Assembly (NCBI GenBank): GCA_043228905.1
Contig: JBHGNT010000014.1
Coordinates: 5,952,001-6,016,000 of the forward strand
DNA: 64,000 nt
Direction of reading: 5' to 3'
Source: Azolla caroliniana
Lineage: Eukaryota > Polypodiophyta
The position numbers and the translations under genes are program-made. The first letter of the stretch is position 1. The number at the start of each line of letters is the position of its first letter. This document shows positions 11,332-20,848 of the stretch, piece after piece. The notes under the pieces were generated by a model. It did not search any database, was not told where the DNA came from, and worked only from the letters and a program-made list of their open reading frames with translations.

Positions 11332-11470
11332 AGTATTATTTTGAATCGAGTTTTTTCTGTGTGTTCTCTCTCTCTATCTCTCCGACGTACTATGCATATA
11401 CAAGCTCTCCATTAAACATGTGTATTTTCAGTGTTCGGTTTCCTATTGCTTCCGCACGCTATTCTTTACA
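11332..11470 (+). repeat. LTR 3'-end remnant of the X/W family
   Basis: It reads ATTATTTTGAATCGAG, a CT run, then GCTTCCGCACGCTATTCTTTACA. The same order closes the LTRs of W (20754, 26219) and X (15113). It joins truncated Y1 Pol on the left to X Pol on the right, so it marks a recombination or deletion junction rather than a complete insertion. Confidence 0.6.
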
Positions 11471-14400
11471 CCATCGAACATGTCGGCGAAATTCCTCTCA
11501 GCCACATCGGGCAGAAAAGGGAAACTCATGAACGTGTTGCACATCCCGATAGTAACCAAGAACTTGGTGTCGGTTGGTCAGATCGTCGACCAGGGGATGC
11601 AAGTTCGATTCACACATCTTGAGTGCTACATCGAAGAGGAAGGTCAAGTTATCGCGCAAGGGCACCGTGATGGGAGGATGTTCATCCTCGACACCAACCA
11701 AGCCGGAACTGTGTTGTTTGCGAAAGGACAGAAGGTCGAATCGGATATCGACTTGTGGCACAAGTTGTTTGACCACGTTAACTTCCCACGGCTTTGTGAA
11801 ATGCAGACAAAGAACATTGTTTTCAGTTTGCCGAAATTTCGTGGCCGGAATGGCCAAGTCTGCAAAGCCTGCCAACTAGGGAAGCAACACCGACTTCCGT
11901 TCCCAAACGAGCGTAATCGGAGTTGAAAGCCACTCGAGCTAATCCATTCAGATGTGTGGGGATCGACACAAAATGTGAGTCTCGGTGGTAGCCGTTACTT
12001 CGTAACCATCATTGATGACTTCACTCGGCATACCTAGGCATGTACGATCGCAAAGAAGAGCGAAGTCTTCGCATGGTTCCTGAAGTTAAAAAACCTTCTA
12101 GAAAGGGAAACAAGGGGTAAGATCAAATGACTACGGTCCGATGGCGGGAAGGAGTACTTCTCTAACCAGTTCACAAGTAATCTACAGAAGGAAGGAATTC
12201 GACGCGAATTCTCGTGTAGATACACGCCGTAGTAGAATGGTATGGCCAAGCGAAAGAATCAGACAATTGAAGAAGCGTCCAGGGCAATGTTTGAAGAGAA
12301 GCATATGCCCAAGGTTTATTGGGCTAAAGCCGTGAGGACGGTTGTTTACTTTCAGAATCAGACTTCTGCTAATGGAGGAGTTTCGCCACATGAGTTGTAT
12401 TTGGGGAAGAAGCCGAACCTGGTACACTTGAGGATTTTCGGTAGCATTGTGCCGAAGGAGAAATGAAGGAAGTTGAACGCCAAAGCCGAAAAGTGCATCT
12501 TAGTCGGCTATTCAGACCAACAAAAGGGGTATAAGTGCTATAACCCCTGAACGAAGGAAGTTTGCGTAAGCCGAGATGTCATGTTCGACGAGTCCGCTTC
12601 GTGGTACTTGCCTTCGCCTCCAATCCCTAATGACTCCATTCCGAATTTTGAAGAAGAGTTCAGCGAGGCTAAGATGCCTTCGCGTGATGAGGATATCGGA
12701 GCTCTGAGAGAGACTCTGATCTCATTTTGGCTAAGCGGGCCGAATTAGGGGTTGAACTGATATGGCCAACCAAATGAAGAGCCGGTGAGTAGTGGAGACT
12801 CGGCCGTGTTGTCCCTGCGTAAAGAACCGAGGAGATGGTTTACGTGTAAAGAAAAAGGGAAGAAAAAAATTCCAGAATACGAGTTCGGCAGTTTCGAATC
12901 AGATAAGAGTGAGTCTGATTTCGGGCCAATATAAAATGAACCTCCACGGAAGAGGTCGAAATCGGCCGAAAAGGCCGTGAAATCCGGTAATCATGAATTA
13001 TAGCGATGAAGAACCCCGTAAAGAGGTACGGGTATAATGAGTACATGGCGGATCATTATGCATACATGGCGTGCATGGCGGAAGTGCGTGAGCTAGGGAG
13101 CTAGGTAGAAGCGGCGAAAGACGCAAATTGGTGTGTAGCGATGGAGCAAGAGATGTGCACTTTAGCGAACAATGAGACTTGGGACCTGGTTGACGCACTG
13201 AAGGGTGCAAAGCCGATCGGATGTATATGGGTGTATAAGGTGAAATACAACACCGACGACTCCGTCAATCAATATAAGGCCCGTTTGGTTGCAAACGGCT
13301 ACTCGCAGAAGCACGACATAGATTACGACGAGACGTTTGCGCTTGTCGCGAAGATGACCACGGTGTGCGTTCTGCTAGCCATAACAACGGTGAAGGGGTG
13401 GCACTTACATCAGATGGATGTAAAAAATGTGTTCCTGCAACGTGATCTTCAAGAACAGGTGTACATGGTACAACTCCCCGGATTTCTATCCGAACAGAAC
13501 ACTTCGACAGTTTGCCGATTGAAGAAGGTGTTATACAAACTTAAGCAAGCCCCGTGAGCTTGGAATGCGAAGATTACGCAACAATTGCGTAGAATGGGGT
13601 TTACGACATCCAAGTTAGACTCTTCATTATTCATTCAGGAAGGTCAACATGGACCGGTTTGCCTTCTACTGTATGTTGACGATTTAGTCATCGCCGGTGC
13701 CGACCTGGAAGAAATCGGCCGCGTCAAGTCTCAGCTCGCGTCATCTTTCGAAATGAAGGATCTTGGAGACTTTCATTACTTCCTCGGGATCGAAGTGATC
13801 CGCACGCCCGAAGACATATTGATTAGTCAATGTCATTACGCGTTGAATATGCTCTTCAAGTTTGGGATGGAAGATTGTAAGCCCATCTCGACCCCTCTGG
13901 ATAGAAACGTAAAGCTTCGTCGAGATTCGGGAAAGGCGTGCGACCCGACACGTTTTCGACATATTGTCGGAAGCCTCATCTACTTGACGATCACTCGGCC
14001 GGACCTCAACTATCCAGTTGCCTTGATCAATCAGTTTATGTTGCAGCCTACACCCAAACATTTTCAATGTGCGCAAAGGATATTGCGATATGTCAGTGGC
14101 ACTAAAGACATGGCGTTGTTGTATCAGGCAGGTGTAGCCAAACAATTAGTTGGCTACATGGATGCCGATTAGGCCGGAAATGCCAACGATCATAGATCCA
14201 CATCTGGATACGCATTCTCATTGCGAAGTGCGGTGATTGCGTGGAGCAGTAAGAAGCAGTCGACAATAGCACTATCAAGCACGGAGGCCGAATATCGAGC
14301 GGCGGCTGTCGCGACATGCGAAGTCTTTTGGCTGAAATGGCTATTACGGGATCTACATGTGGAGGTGTTCGATCCAACGATGATCTATTGCAACAACCTC

Positions 14401-14636
14401 AATAATATCAACCTTGCAAGCACATTGAGGTGCACTATCATTTTGTTTGCAAGCGGGTCCTTTCCGGTGAAGTTGAACTTGCGTATGTTCCGATGGGTCT
14501 GCATATTGCCGATATCTTCACCAAGCCCCTTGGTCTCGACAAGTTATGGCATTTCTCGGGTGTGGTTGGATTGTGTCACCTCGACATGCTGAACTTGAGG
14601 GGGAGACATGAACAGGAGCTGAGAAGGGCCACATGA
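11471..14636 (+). pseudogene. Copia X Pol
   Basis: It resumes after the Gag/protease gap with EIPLSHIGQKR, then the GAG-pre-integrase (VCKACQLGKQHRLPFP near 11860), an integrase with FVTIIDDFTRHT (about 12000) and LRIFGSIVPKEK (about 12430), reverse transcriptase ([19 protein letters not shown] about 13230, LYVDDLVIAG about 13670) and RNase H (STEAEYRAAAVATCE about 14280, ADIFTKPLG about 14510). Stops or frameshifts occur near 11925, 12037, 12130, 12466, 12747, 13556 and 14171. The catalytic YVDD is intact, but the frame is too broken for function. Confidence 0.85.
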
Positions 14637-14773
14637 TCAGACAAGCCGATCGGAAGGGTCGAAGCGCGTGGAATCGAACGAGTCTAGGAACGTGAGGGAG
14701 GCGTGAAGCCAGGAGAGGTCGGAGCGAAGATCCGGAAGAGCAGATGGAACCTCAAGTTGAGCTTGAGAGGGAG

Positions 14774-15113
14774 TGTTGAGATAAAAGCTCAACATTGGGT
14801 GCGTAAACGAGTGTGTAACCTAGTCAATAATGGTGAGTAAACCGAGAGGCCGTTAGAACGTTATTCCTCGTAAGGAATAATTTTGGGAGTTAGTGTAGAA
14901 GGCTCATTTATGAGCAGTACTTGTGTTAGCCCAATAGTCAGGGCTTGTATAGAGAACATACAGAGAATTATTTTTGAATATATTTTCGTTTTCTGCTCTC
15001 TCTCTGTCTCTCCCTTTCCTTCTCTATGATTTCTACGTTTTACTGAACTGTCATACTTCCGACCGTGTACTCTGTGTCTTACGCATACGCTTCCACACAC
15101 GTATTCTTTTACA
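14774..15113 (+). repeat. Copia X 3' LTR
   Basis: A purine run GCTTGAGAGGGAG (14761-14773, polypurine tract) precedes TGTTGAGATAAAAGCTC. The LTR has the CT-rich stretch (14995-15020) and ends TTCTTTTACA. It is about 340 bp, shorter than the W LTRs of 440-446 bp, and shares the opening TGTTGAG and the end with them. Confidence 0.75.
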
Positions 15114-15374
15114 ACGCGCATTTCAGATGGGAGGTGGCCTATGAGGAGGCTAGGGAAGAAGCCATTGCAGAGAGAACTTGAGAAGGAGGGGGTGGCACAG
15201 AGGGAAGCGTAGCTAGAAGTCGACCTGACCAGGAATCGAACTGGTCGACAGTCCAATCCAGATGGAGTGCGATTTGGGCATGAATCGTTCAACCAAAACT
15301 GGCCAGAGGTGCGAAAGAGAATGAAGAGGTAGCTGGCCCCGATCGGCCGGAGATGGGTCCGGATGAGAGCATGG
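15114..15374. other. Spacer between copia X and gypsy C
   Basis: No gene or terminal repeat was recognised. The plus strand is purine-rich, resembling the 3' untranslated parts of the copia elements here. Confidence 0.3.
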
Positions 15375-15960
15375 TGTCGTGAAGATTTCCGGCTATAGTG
15401 TGAAACCGGGGTGGAATGGGCAAGTCGGGGGTGTGCAACATGTGCACATGTATAGTAGGAAACAGTGCATAGAATAAGGGGGAGTATTTATCCCACATTG
15501 TAACGCATCCCTTTCCTTGTTCTATAAAAGGAAGGGAGCGCCTCATGTGAAAGGGTTGCCCATTTTGAGTCATAAGAGTATTATACCATTTTGTCGAGGG
15601 TCATTTTGTTTTCTAGGTTAGTAGCTTCCTGTTCTTCTTCTTCTTCTCCTCTTGAGAAGTTGGGCGCCGCAGCCATGGCGGCAAAGCTCTGTTAGGGTTA
15701 ACTTCTTCTGAGCATAGCCCGGCTCGAAGCCGGGGTTGTATTTTCACCTTGTAATATTTATATTCATATCTGTTTGTGCATATTGGTGTATTTGGTGGTG
15801 TCGGGAGCTTAATCCCTTGTTTCATGTGCATAAGAGTTGGTGTCGTGCGCATGCTCTCTCTCTCTCTCTCTCGTGTTTCGGTTTCTTGGCATCCATTCCT
15901 CCCTCGTCCGAGACCCCCATGGTCCCGCCCTTCTACACGCACGCGCTTAATAACGCGACA
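15375..15960 (+). repeat. Gypsy C 5' LTR
   Basis: The right edge is firm: ...AACGCGACA is followed by TATTTGGTGAACCCGATGTG, a gypsy-type primer-binding region. The left edge is inferred at TGTCGTGAAG, which gives a 5-bp inverted terminal match (TGTCG/CGACA) and a 586-bp LTR. A TATA box (CTATAAAAGG) lies near 15521 and a CT microsatellite near 15855-15873. A 7-bp-arm hairpin, CCCGGCTCGAAGCCGGG, sits near 15718. Confidence 0.6.
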
Positions 15961-15997
15961 TATTTGGTGAACCCGATGTGAAGGGCAGAAAGGGAGA

Positions 15998-16285
15998 ATG
16001 GAATTGGAAGAAGACGACTTCACGCAACTTTTTGTCGAAGCGGTGAGGGAGTTTGGACAAGCAACAACAAGAAGGGAGATGGTGCATCAAGTTGTTGAGC
16101 AAGTGGTCGAAAGAGTTGGCCGTTTCAACGGGGACAAAGTCCCATTCTACTTGGAAACCTACAACGCGGAAATGGAGGCAATGCTTGAGGAAGAGGCAAT
16201 GCTCTCGAGGCAATGCTTGAGGAAGAGGAAAGATCGAGGCCACAAGCTGACGCCGAGGAGATGGATCTGCCCCATGAGAGGGTAG
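15998..16285 (+). CDS. Gypsy C Gag, N-terminal stub
   Basis: The ATG is 37 bases after the LTR. The first 60 residues (VVEQVVERVGRFNGDKVPFYLETYN) look like the start of a gypsy Gag of the kind in which the capsid opens with a bound-DNA-or-membrane helix followed by FxGxxVxxYLExY. After that an internal duplication (GGCAATGCTTGAGGAAGAGG at about 16172 and 16207) shifts the sequence into the repeat array, and the frame stops at 16285. No later Gag or Pol parts are present. Confidence 0.55.
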   Translation: MELEEDDFTQLFVEAVREFGQATTRREMVHQVVEQVVERVGRFNGDKVPFYLETYNAEMEAMLEEEAMLSRQCLRKRKDRGHKLTPRRWICPMRG

Positions 16286-17805
16286 AAGATCGGTACCACG
16301 GTACCACAGGAGAGGGTGCGGAACAAAACGCCCTCTCGGATTGCGGAGATAGAGCGGCCGAGGACAAGGCCGGGATACCGATTGCATAATCAGAATGCTG
16401 GGACCGACGGTTTCGGGCACGTCAGCCCGAAACTCCGGACATTGGAGAAGCAAGCCTAGGTGGGGCTTGCACGATCGGCAAGAAGAAGACCACCGATCAT
16501 GAGGAGCCGATAGCTACAAACAAGGGCGTAAATAGGACGAGCGATTCTATGCGCCTTCCCACACTTGCTCCCAAGACGATGGCAGTCGGGCTCGAGTGCT
16601 CACGTGAGTCCCAAGAGGAGGAAGGTGGCGGCATGAGATCGGGAATCACCGGTGAGACGATATGGGGAAGGAACGAACAGGAGCCCTCCGAACTTATTCC
16701 GGAGAACTCGGCATTCGGGCCCTTACGCCCACGTGAGACCAAGGAGATGGATAACGGTATCGAGGAGTCCTGGCACAATGCTAGCGAAGATGGATGGGAA
16801 ATAGCCCATAAAAAGGTCGAAGAAGGGACCAGGAAACAACCCGACCGGGCACCGAACTGCGTGGCGCTCCGATTTGGGTGGAGCGCGATCTGGTCATGGC
16901 CTGAATCGGCATGAAGGGGCCGATACGGGAGAGGGTGCGGAACTAGCCACCCTCTTTTACATGGGGAGAAAGACCGACTGAACGAAGGTCGTGAATCGAA
17001 TGGAAGGTGATCAAGGGTTCAGAACGAGTCCGGCATCGGAGCCGAAACTCCGGACATTGGAGAATAAGGCCCAGGCAGGGCTTGGTGGATCACAAAGCAG
17101 ATGCTATCCACCGACACCACCAAAAGGGTCAATGTCCTGGGACAAGTCTCGGGAAGACATTATGAAATCGGTTACCCCACATCTTGTCCGGAGACTTCAA
17201 CAGTTCAAGCCGACATGGTAACGTGAGGCCGAAAGAGAAGGGAGATGGTGGGGAACCGCAAGAAGGGGGAACAACGGAGACAGAGAGAAACGGAAGAGGC
17301 GGTTGACTAAAGTATGGGTCCTCCACACTCGTTCCCGAGACTTAAGAGGTTGCGTCCGAGAACCAATGGAAGACCTAAGAGACGGAAAGGTGGCGGCGAG
17401 GACACGAAGGTCACAACCAATACAATTGATCCAGGAAGAGGAGGAACGAACACCGGTCCTATGGGTCACCTCACACTGGGCTAGAGACTTCGGCAGTCGG
17501 CATCAGATCTGACGTAAGACCAAGATACTGACGGTGGCGGCAAGAGAAAGGGACCCAACAATGTGGAGTGACAGACGAACACGGACGAGAACCGGGCGGA
17601 GCGAACTTCTGGATAACCGATCCGGAAGAGGGGAGAGAGCAGGCCTACGAAGAGGCCGGGAACACAGTACGACGGTGCCACGGGAGAGGGTATGGAGCGA
17701 GCCACCCTCTTGACTTGTGGACAAAGACGACCTGGGATAAGGGTCAGAGATACGACAAGCCCAAGGAGGATCCTTCACACCGGATCTAGAGACTTCGGTG
17801 GTTGG
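16286..17805. repeat. Degenerate tandem repeats following gypsy C Gag
   Basis: Blocks recur irregularly: GAGAGGGTGCGGAAC, GAAACTCCGGACATTGGAGAA (about 16430 and 17044), CACGTGAGACC, GACTTCGGCAGTCGG and GGTGGCGGCAAGAGA. The plus strand is purine-rich (GA/GGC). Frames of 70-120 codons appear on both strands because stops are rare in this composition; none looks like a conserved protein. The family is the same as 5080-5758. Confidence 0.6.
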
Positions 17806-18250
17806 CGTCGGATCCGACGTAAGACCAAGAGACTGACGGTGGCGGCAAGGGGACGAGGGCAAAGGCAGCGATGGGTGTTCCTATGGGATCCTCACACCGA
17901 TCCAGAGACACTGACAGTTCAAACCGACATGGAAACGTGAGACCGAGTGAGAAGGATGATGGTGGTAGGAAACGGGAACCGGCGATGCAGGGAAGTGCGA
18001 ATGGGCGTTCCTATGGGATCCTCACACCGATTCGGAGACACCGGCAGTTCAAGCCGACATGGCAACGTGAGATCGAGTGAGAAGGATGGTGGCGGCAGGA
18101 AACAGGAACCGGCGATGGAAGGAAGTGTGGATGGGTGTTCCTATGGGATCCTCGCACCAATCCGAAGACACTCGCAGTTCAAGCCGACATGGCAATGTGA
18201 GACCGGGTGAGAAGGATGGTGGCGGCAGGAAATGGGAACCGACGATGCAG
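17806..18250 (+). repeat. 130-bp tandem repeat array
   Basis: Successive units start at CGTGAGACC 17936, CGTGAGATC 18066 and TGTGAGACC 18196, an exact 130-bp spacing, with a more diverged unit from about 17816. Each unit contains GTGTTCCTATGGGATCCTC or a close variant and TTCAAGCCGACATGG. It is the youngest and most regular part of the longer degenerate array. 130 is not a multiple of three, so the array does not encode a simple repeated peptide in one frame. Confidence 0.85.
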
Positions 18251-18290
18251 GAAGAGCGGACCGGGAGCCGGCAAAGCCGGAGTTGATGAG

Positions 18291-18840
18291 GGCTGAACCC
18301 TTACTGGCCGGTTATGGTTTCAGAAGGAAGCTGGTGAGGGGTAAGCACGAAGCGGAGCAAGAGACGTGCGAGTGGCCATCGAGGGCCGAAGCAAGCACCA
18401 GTATAGGACGGTGTTCGGCACAGGCAGTGCCAAACAAGGAAGGTGGAAAACGGCACACGGTGGTGTCGGGAACGAGAGAGCACGACGACCATAGAAGGAA
18501 CAAGGAGCGCATATTGGGGTCACCTAAGGACCGAAGAACGAACGTGCATTCTGGAAATGATACTGGCACACGGGAACGAACACAACTTCCGCATGTCGAA
18601 AAGTCGTTTCGGTTCGGTCTTCGTAATACTTCGATTCGGATGAATCGGCTTCCGACATTTCAAACTTGGTTGTTTGGCATTTCGGCTTCATGCTCGTTGT
18701 TCATCGTACTTCAACTCCTCTGGTCGGTTACTTCTGCTTCTCGGCTACTTTCGAGTCACTTGTTGTACTCCCCGTCAAGCTTGGCAATGTAGAGATCGTG
18801 AGACCAAGGCCTGATACGAATTGGCTGAGCGTGTCAACTC
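18291..18840. other. Unassigned stretch
   Basis: Open frames exist (for example 18232-18792 on the plus strand), but their composition changes from Arg/Glu-rich to hydrophobic with no motif, which suggests chance. No terminal repeats were seen. It joins the repeat array to the minus-strand copia fragment U. Confidence 0.3.
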
Positions 18841-20080
18841 TTAGGCCGTCGTAAAGATGTCAACAATTTGAAGGTTTGTACTTATGTGTTGGAGATCGAT
18901 TTCGCCGGCCTGAACGTGCTCGCGAATGAAGTGGTAGTGCACTTCGATGTGTTTAGTCCGCGGGTGGAATATTGGTTTCCGAACGAGGTAGATGTCGTTC
19001 ATGTTGTCGTAGAAGAGGCGAATTGGATCTGTGATGGGAATGCCCAAGTCCTTTAAGATGCATTTGAGCTAGATTTTTGTGTGCCTATATTCGGCCTCCG
19101 TGCTCGATAATGTGACAGTTGGTTGCTTGTTGCTGCTCTAGGACATCGCTCTGCTGCCGAGGGAGAAGAAGAATCCGGAAGTGCGCTTATAACCAGCCCA
19201 TTCTGCGTCCCTGTACCCTTTGAGTTGAATAAGCATATTCGACATATACATGATGTCGTAATCCATTGTTGTACTAACACACCGAAATATCATCTTAGCG
19301 CATTCAGACGATCATTTCATGGTTCTACAGAATTTGGCTAAGTAGGCCGACTGAATAGTTGAGGTCAGGTCATGTGATGGTTAGATAAATCAGGTTGCCG
19401 ATCAGTTGTCAATACTGAGTTGGAATGCACTCGGTTGTGCCCGAATTGACATTGAGCTTGAGATTTCGGCCGAGAGGGGTAGACACGGGTTTGCACTCGG
19501 TCATTCCAAACTTGTAGAGTAAGATGAGAACGTAGTGTTGTTGGGAGATCAATATCCCGACTGGTGTTCAAATTACCTCGATGCCAAGGAAGTAATGGAG
19601 CTCGTGCAGGTCTTTCATTTCGAATCTGTGGGATAGGAAAGATTTAACCTTAGTGATCTCAGCGAGATCCTTTCCTCCGATTACTAGATCATCCACGTAT
19701 AGGATAATGACAATCGGGTTGTGTGGCTCGTTTCGGATGTACAGGGAGTTGTCCAATTTCGACATTCGAAAGTTGATTTGTTAAAGATACGGAGTGATCC
19801 TCAAATATCAGGCATGTAGTGCTTGCTTGAGGTTGTAGATCGGCTTCTTGAGTTGGCACACAACTTTCAGATGAGTACGCGATTTGAAGACGGGTAGTTG
19901 TACCATATACACCTCCTCTTCCAATTCGCCTTCAAGAAAGGCGTTCTTGACATCTATTTGGTGGAGATGCCACCCTTTTGCGGCTGCGAGTGCAATTAGT
20001 ATCCACACACTCGTCATCTTTGCCACCGGGGCAAAGGTCTCCTCGTAGTTGACTCTGTGCGTTTGTGCATTAGACGATGT
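18841..20080 (-). pseudogene. Ty1/copia fragment U: reverse transcriptase to RNase H
   Basis: On the minus strand, in order: YEETFAPVAKM, GWHLHQIDVKNAFLEGELEEE (20026-19808), a short deletion, ILYVDDLVIGG with HELHYFLGIEVI (19765-19568), a badly decayed middle, then TKHIEVHYHFIREH and VDIFTTA (19047-18841). It is related to X and W. Gag, protease and integrase are absent, both LTRs are missing, and it starts abruptly near 20080. The YVDD catalytic motif survives but the frame is broken several times. Confidence 0.8.
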
Positions 20081-20303
20081 AGTCTAGCATCCAAGTCTTG
20101 AAGCTTTAAAGGTATTTGTGCAAAAGGTTCGCTCACTCGAAAGATTTATTCATATGTTGACATGCTTACGTCTATCAAGATTTATGTATCGGATGACCCT
20201 ACTTGTGTTTGGAGAGTTGATGAAGACATAATAATTTTGGTAAACTCTTTCTTTGTATTGACAAGGAGAAAGATGGTGATGACAATTGTCAATGTGGGTG
20301 TGG
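20081..20303. other. Left flank of copia W
   Basis: AT-rich, no recognised gene. Together with 26225 onward it formed one continuous sequence before W inserted. Confidence 0.4.
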
Positions 20304-20308
20304 GTGTG

Positions 20309-20675
20309 TGTTGAGCGGCAAGCTCAACCGGAGCCGGATCGACTGAATAAGCCTGAGCCGGTAAGTGAGATGAATCGGTATGCCGGTGAGCAACCGAGCC
20401 GGTAAGCAATAAGGACTGGTGAGCTGGGGAGCCGGTATGCCAGATCCAATCCGTAATCGGAAGCCTAGTATAGGTTAGACTACTAGGCAGTTATAGTCTC
20501 GTAGTTAGTGTCAGATGCTCGTGTGAGCATTTAAGTACACCGTACTTCTAACAGTCCCGTGTGGACTTGTATAAATAGCGCTGATGAGCGCGTTGTAGAT
20601 ACAAAGCACGGAGTATTCATATAATTTTGAAATATAGTGTGTCTTGCTCTCTCTCTCTCTCTCTGTCTCTCCCGC

Positions 20676-20719
<44 letters not shown>

Positions 20720-20754
20720 GTTCTTTCTAACGCTTCCGCAAGCAATCTTTTACA
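20309..20754 (+). repeat. Copia W 5' LTR
   Basis: It starts TGTTGAGCGGCAAGCTCAACC (its first 21 bases include the hairpin GTTGAGCggcaGCTCAAC-like) and ends CAATCTTTTACA. TATA box TATAAATAGCG near 20570. CT microsatellites occupy about 20647-20715. The start and the end are fixed by the target duplication and the adjoining primer-binding site. Confidence 0.9.
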
Positions 20755-20766
20755 TGGTATCAGAGC
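20755..20766 (+). promoter_or_regulatory. Primer-binding site of W
   Basis: TGGTATCAGAGC abuts the LTR with no spacer, unlike Y1 and Z1, where three bases intervene. Confidence 0.9.
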
Positions 20767-20848
20767 ATGAGGTTGAGAGCCTCTGTTGTAGACATCTACG
20801 CTTGTGAAGGAAACCCTAACAGATCGGAAAGCAGACACAAAAGGAGAA

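Larger units (their letters stand above)
5759..15113 (+). mobile_element. Ty1/copia element X, carrying nested insertions
   Basis: An LTR start at 5759 and a complete LTR at 14774-15113 bracket Gag (6023-6525) and Pol (11471-14636) of one copia family, related to copia W. The coding part is interrupted by copia Y1 (6526-11331), itself carrying a solo Z LTR, and by an LTR remnant (11332-11470). The protease region of X is missing, so a deletion accompanied the nesting. No matching 5-bp duplication is visible at 5754-5758 and 15114-15118. Confidence 0.75.

Noticed and set aside
18232-18792. 186-codon plus-strand frame as a host gene
   Set aside because: It begins inside the repeat array and changes composition abruptly, and no domain is visible.
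20571-20600. CTGATGAGCGCG in the W LTR as a hammerhead ribozyme
   Set aside because: The CTGATGAG box is present but no GAAA box follows a stem II, so the core is incomplete.
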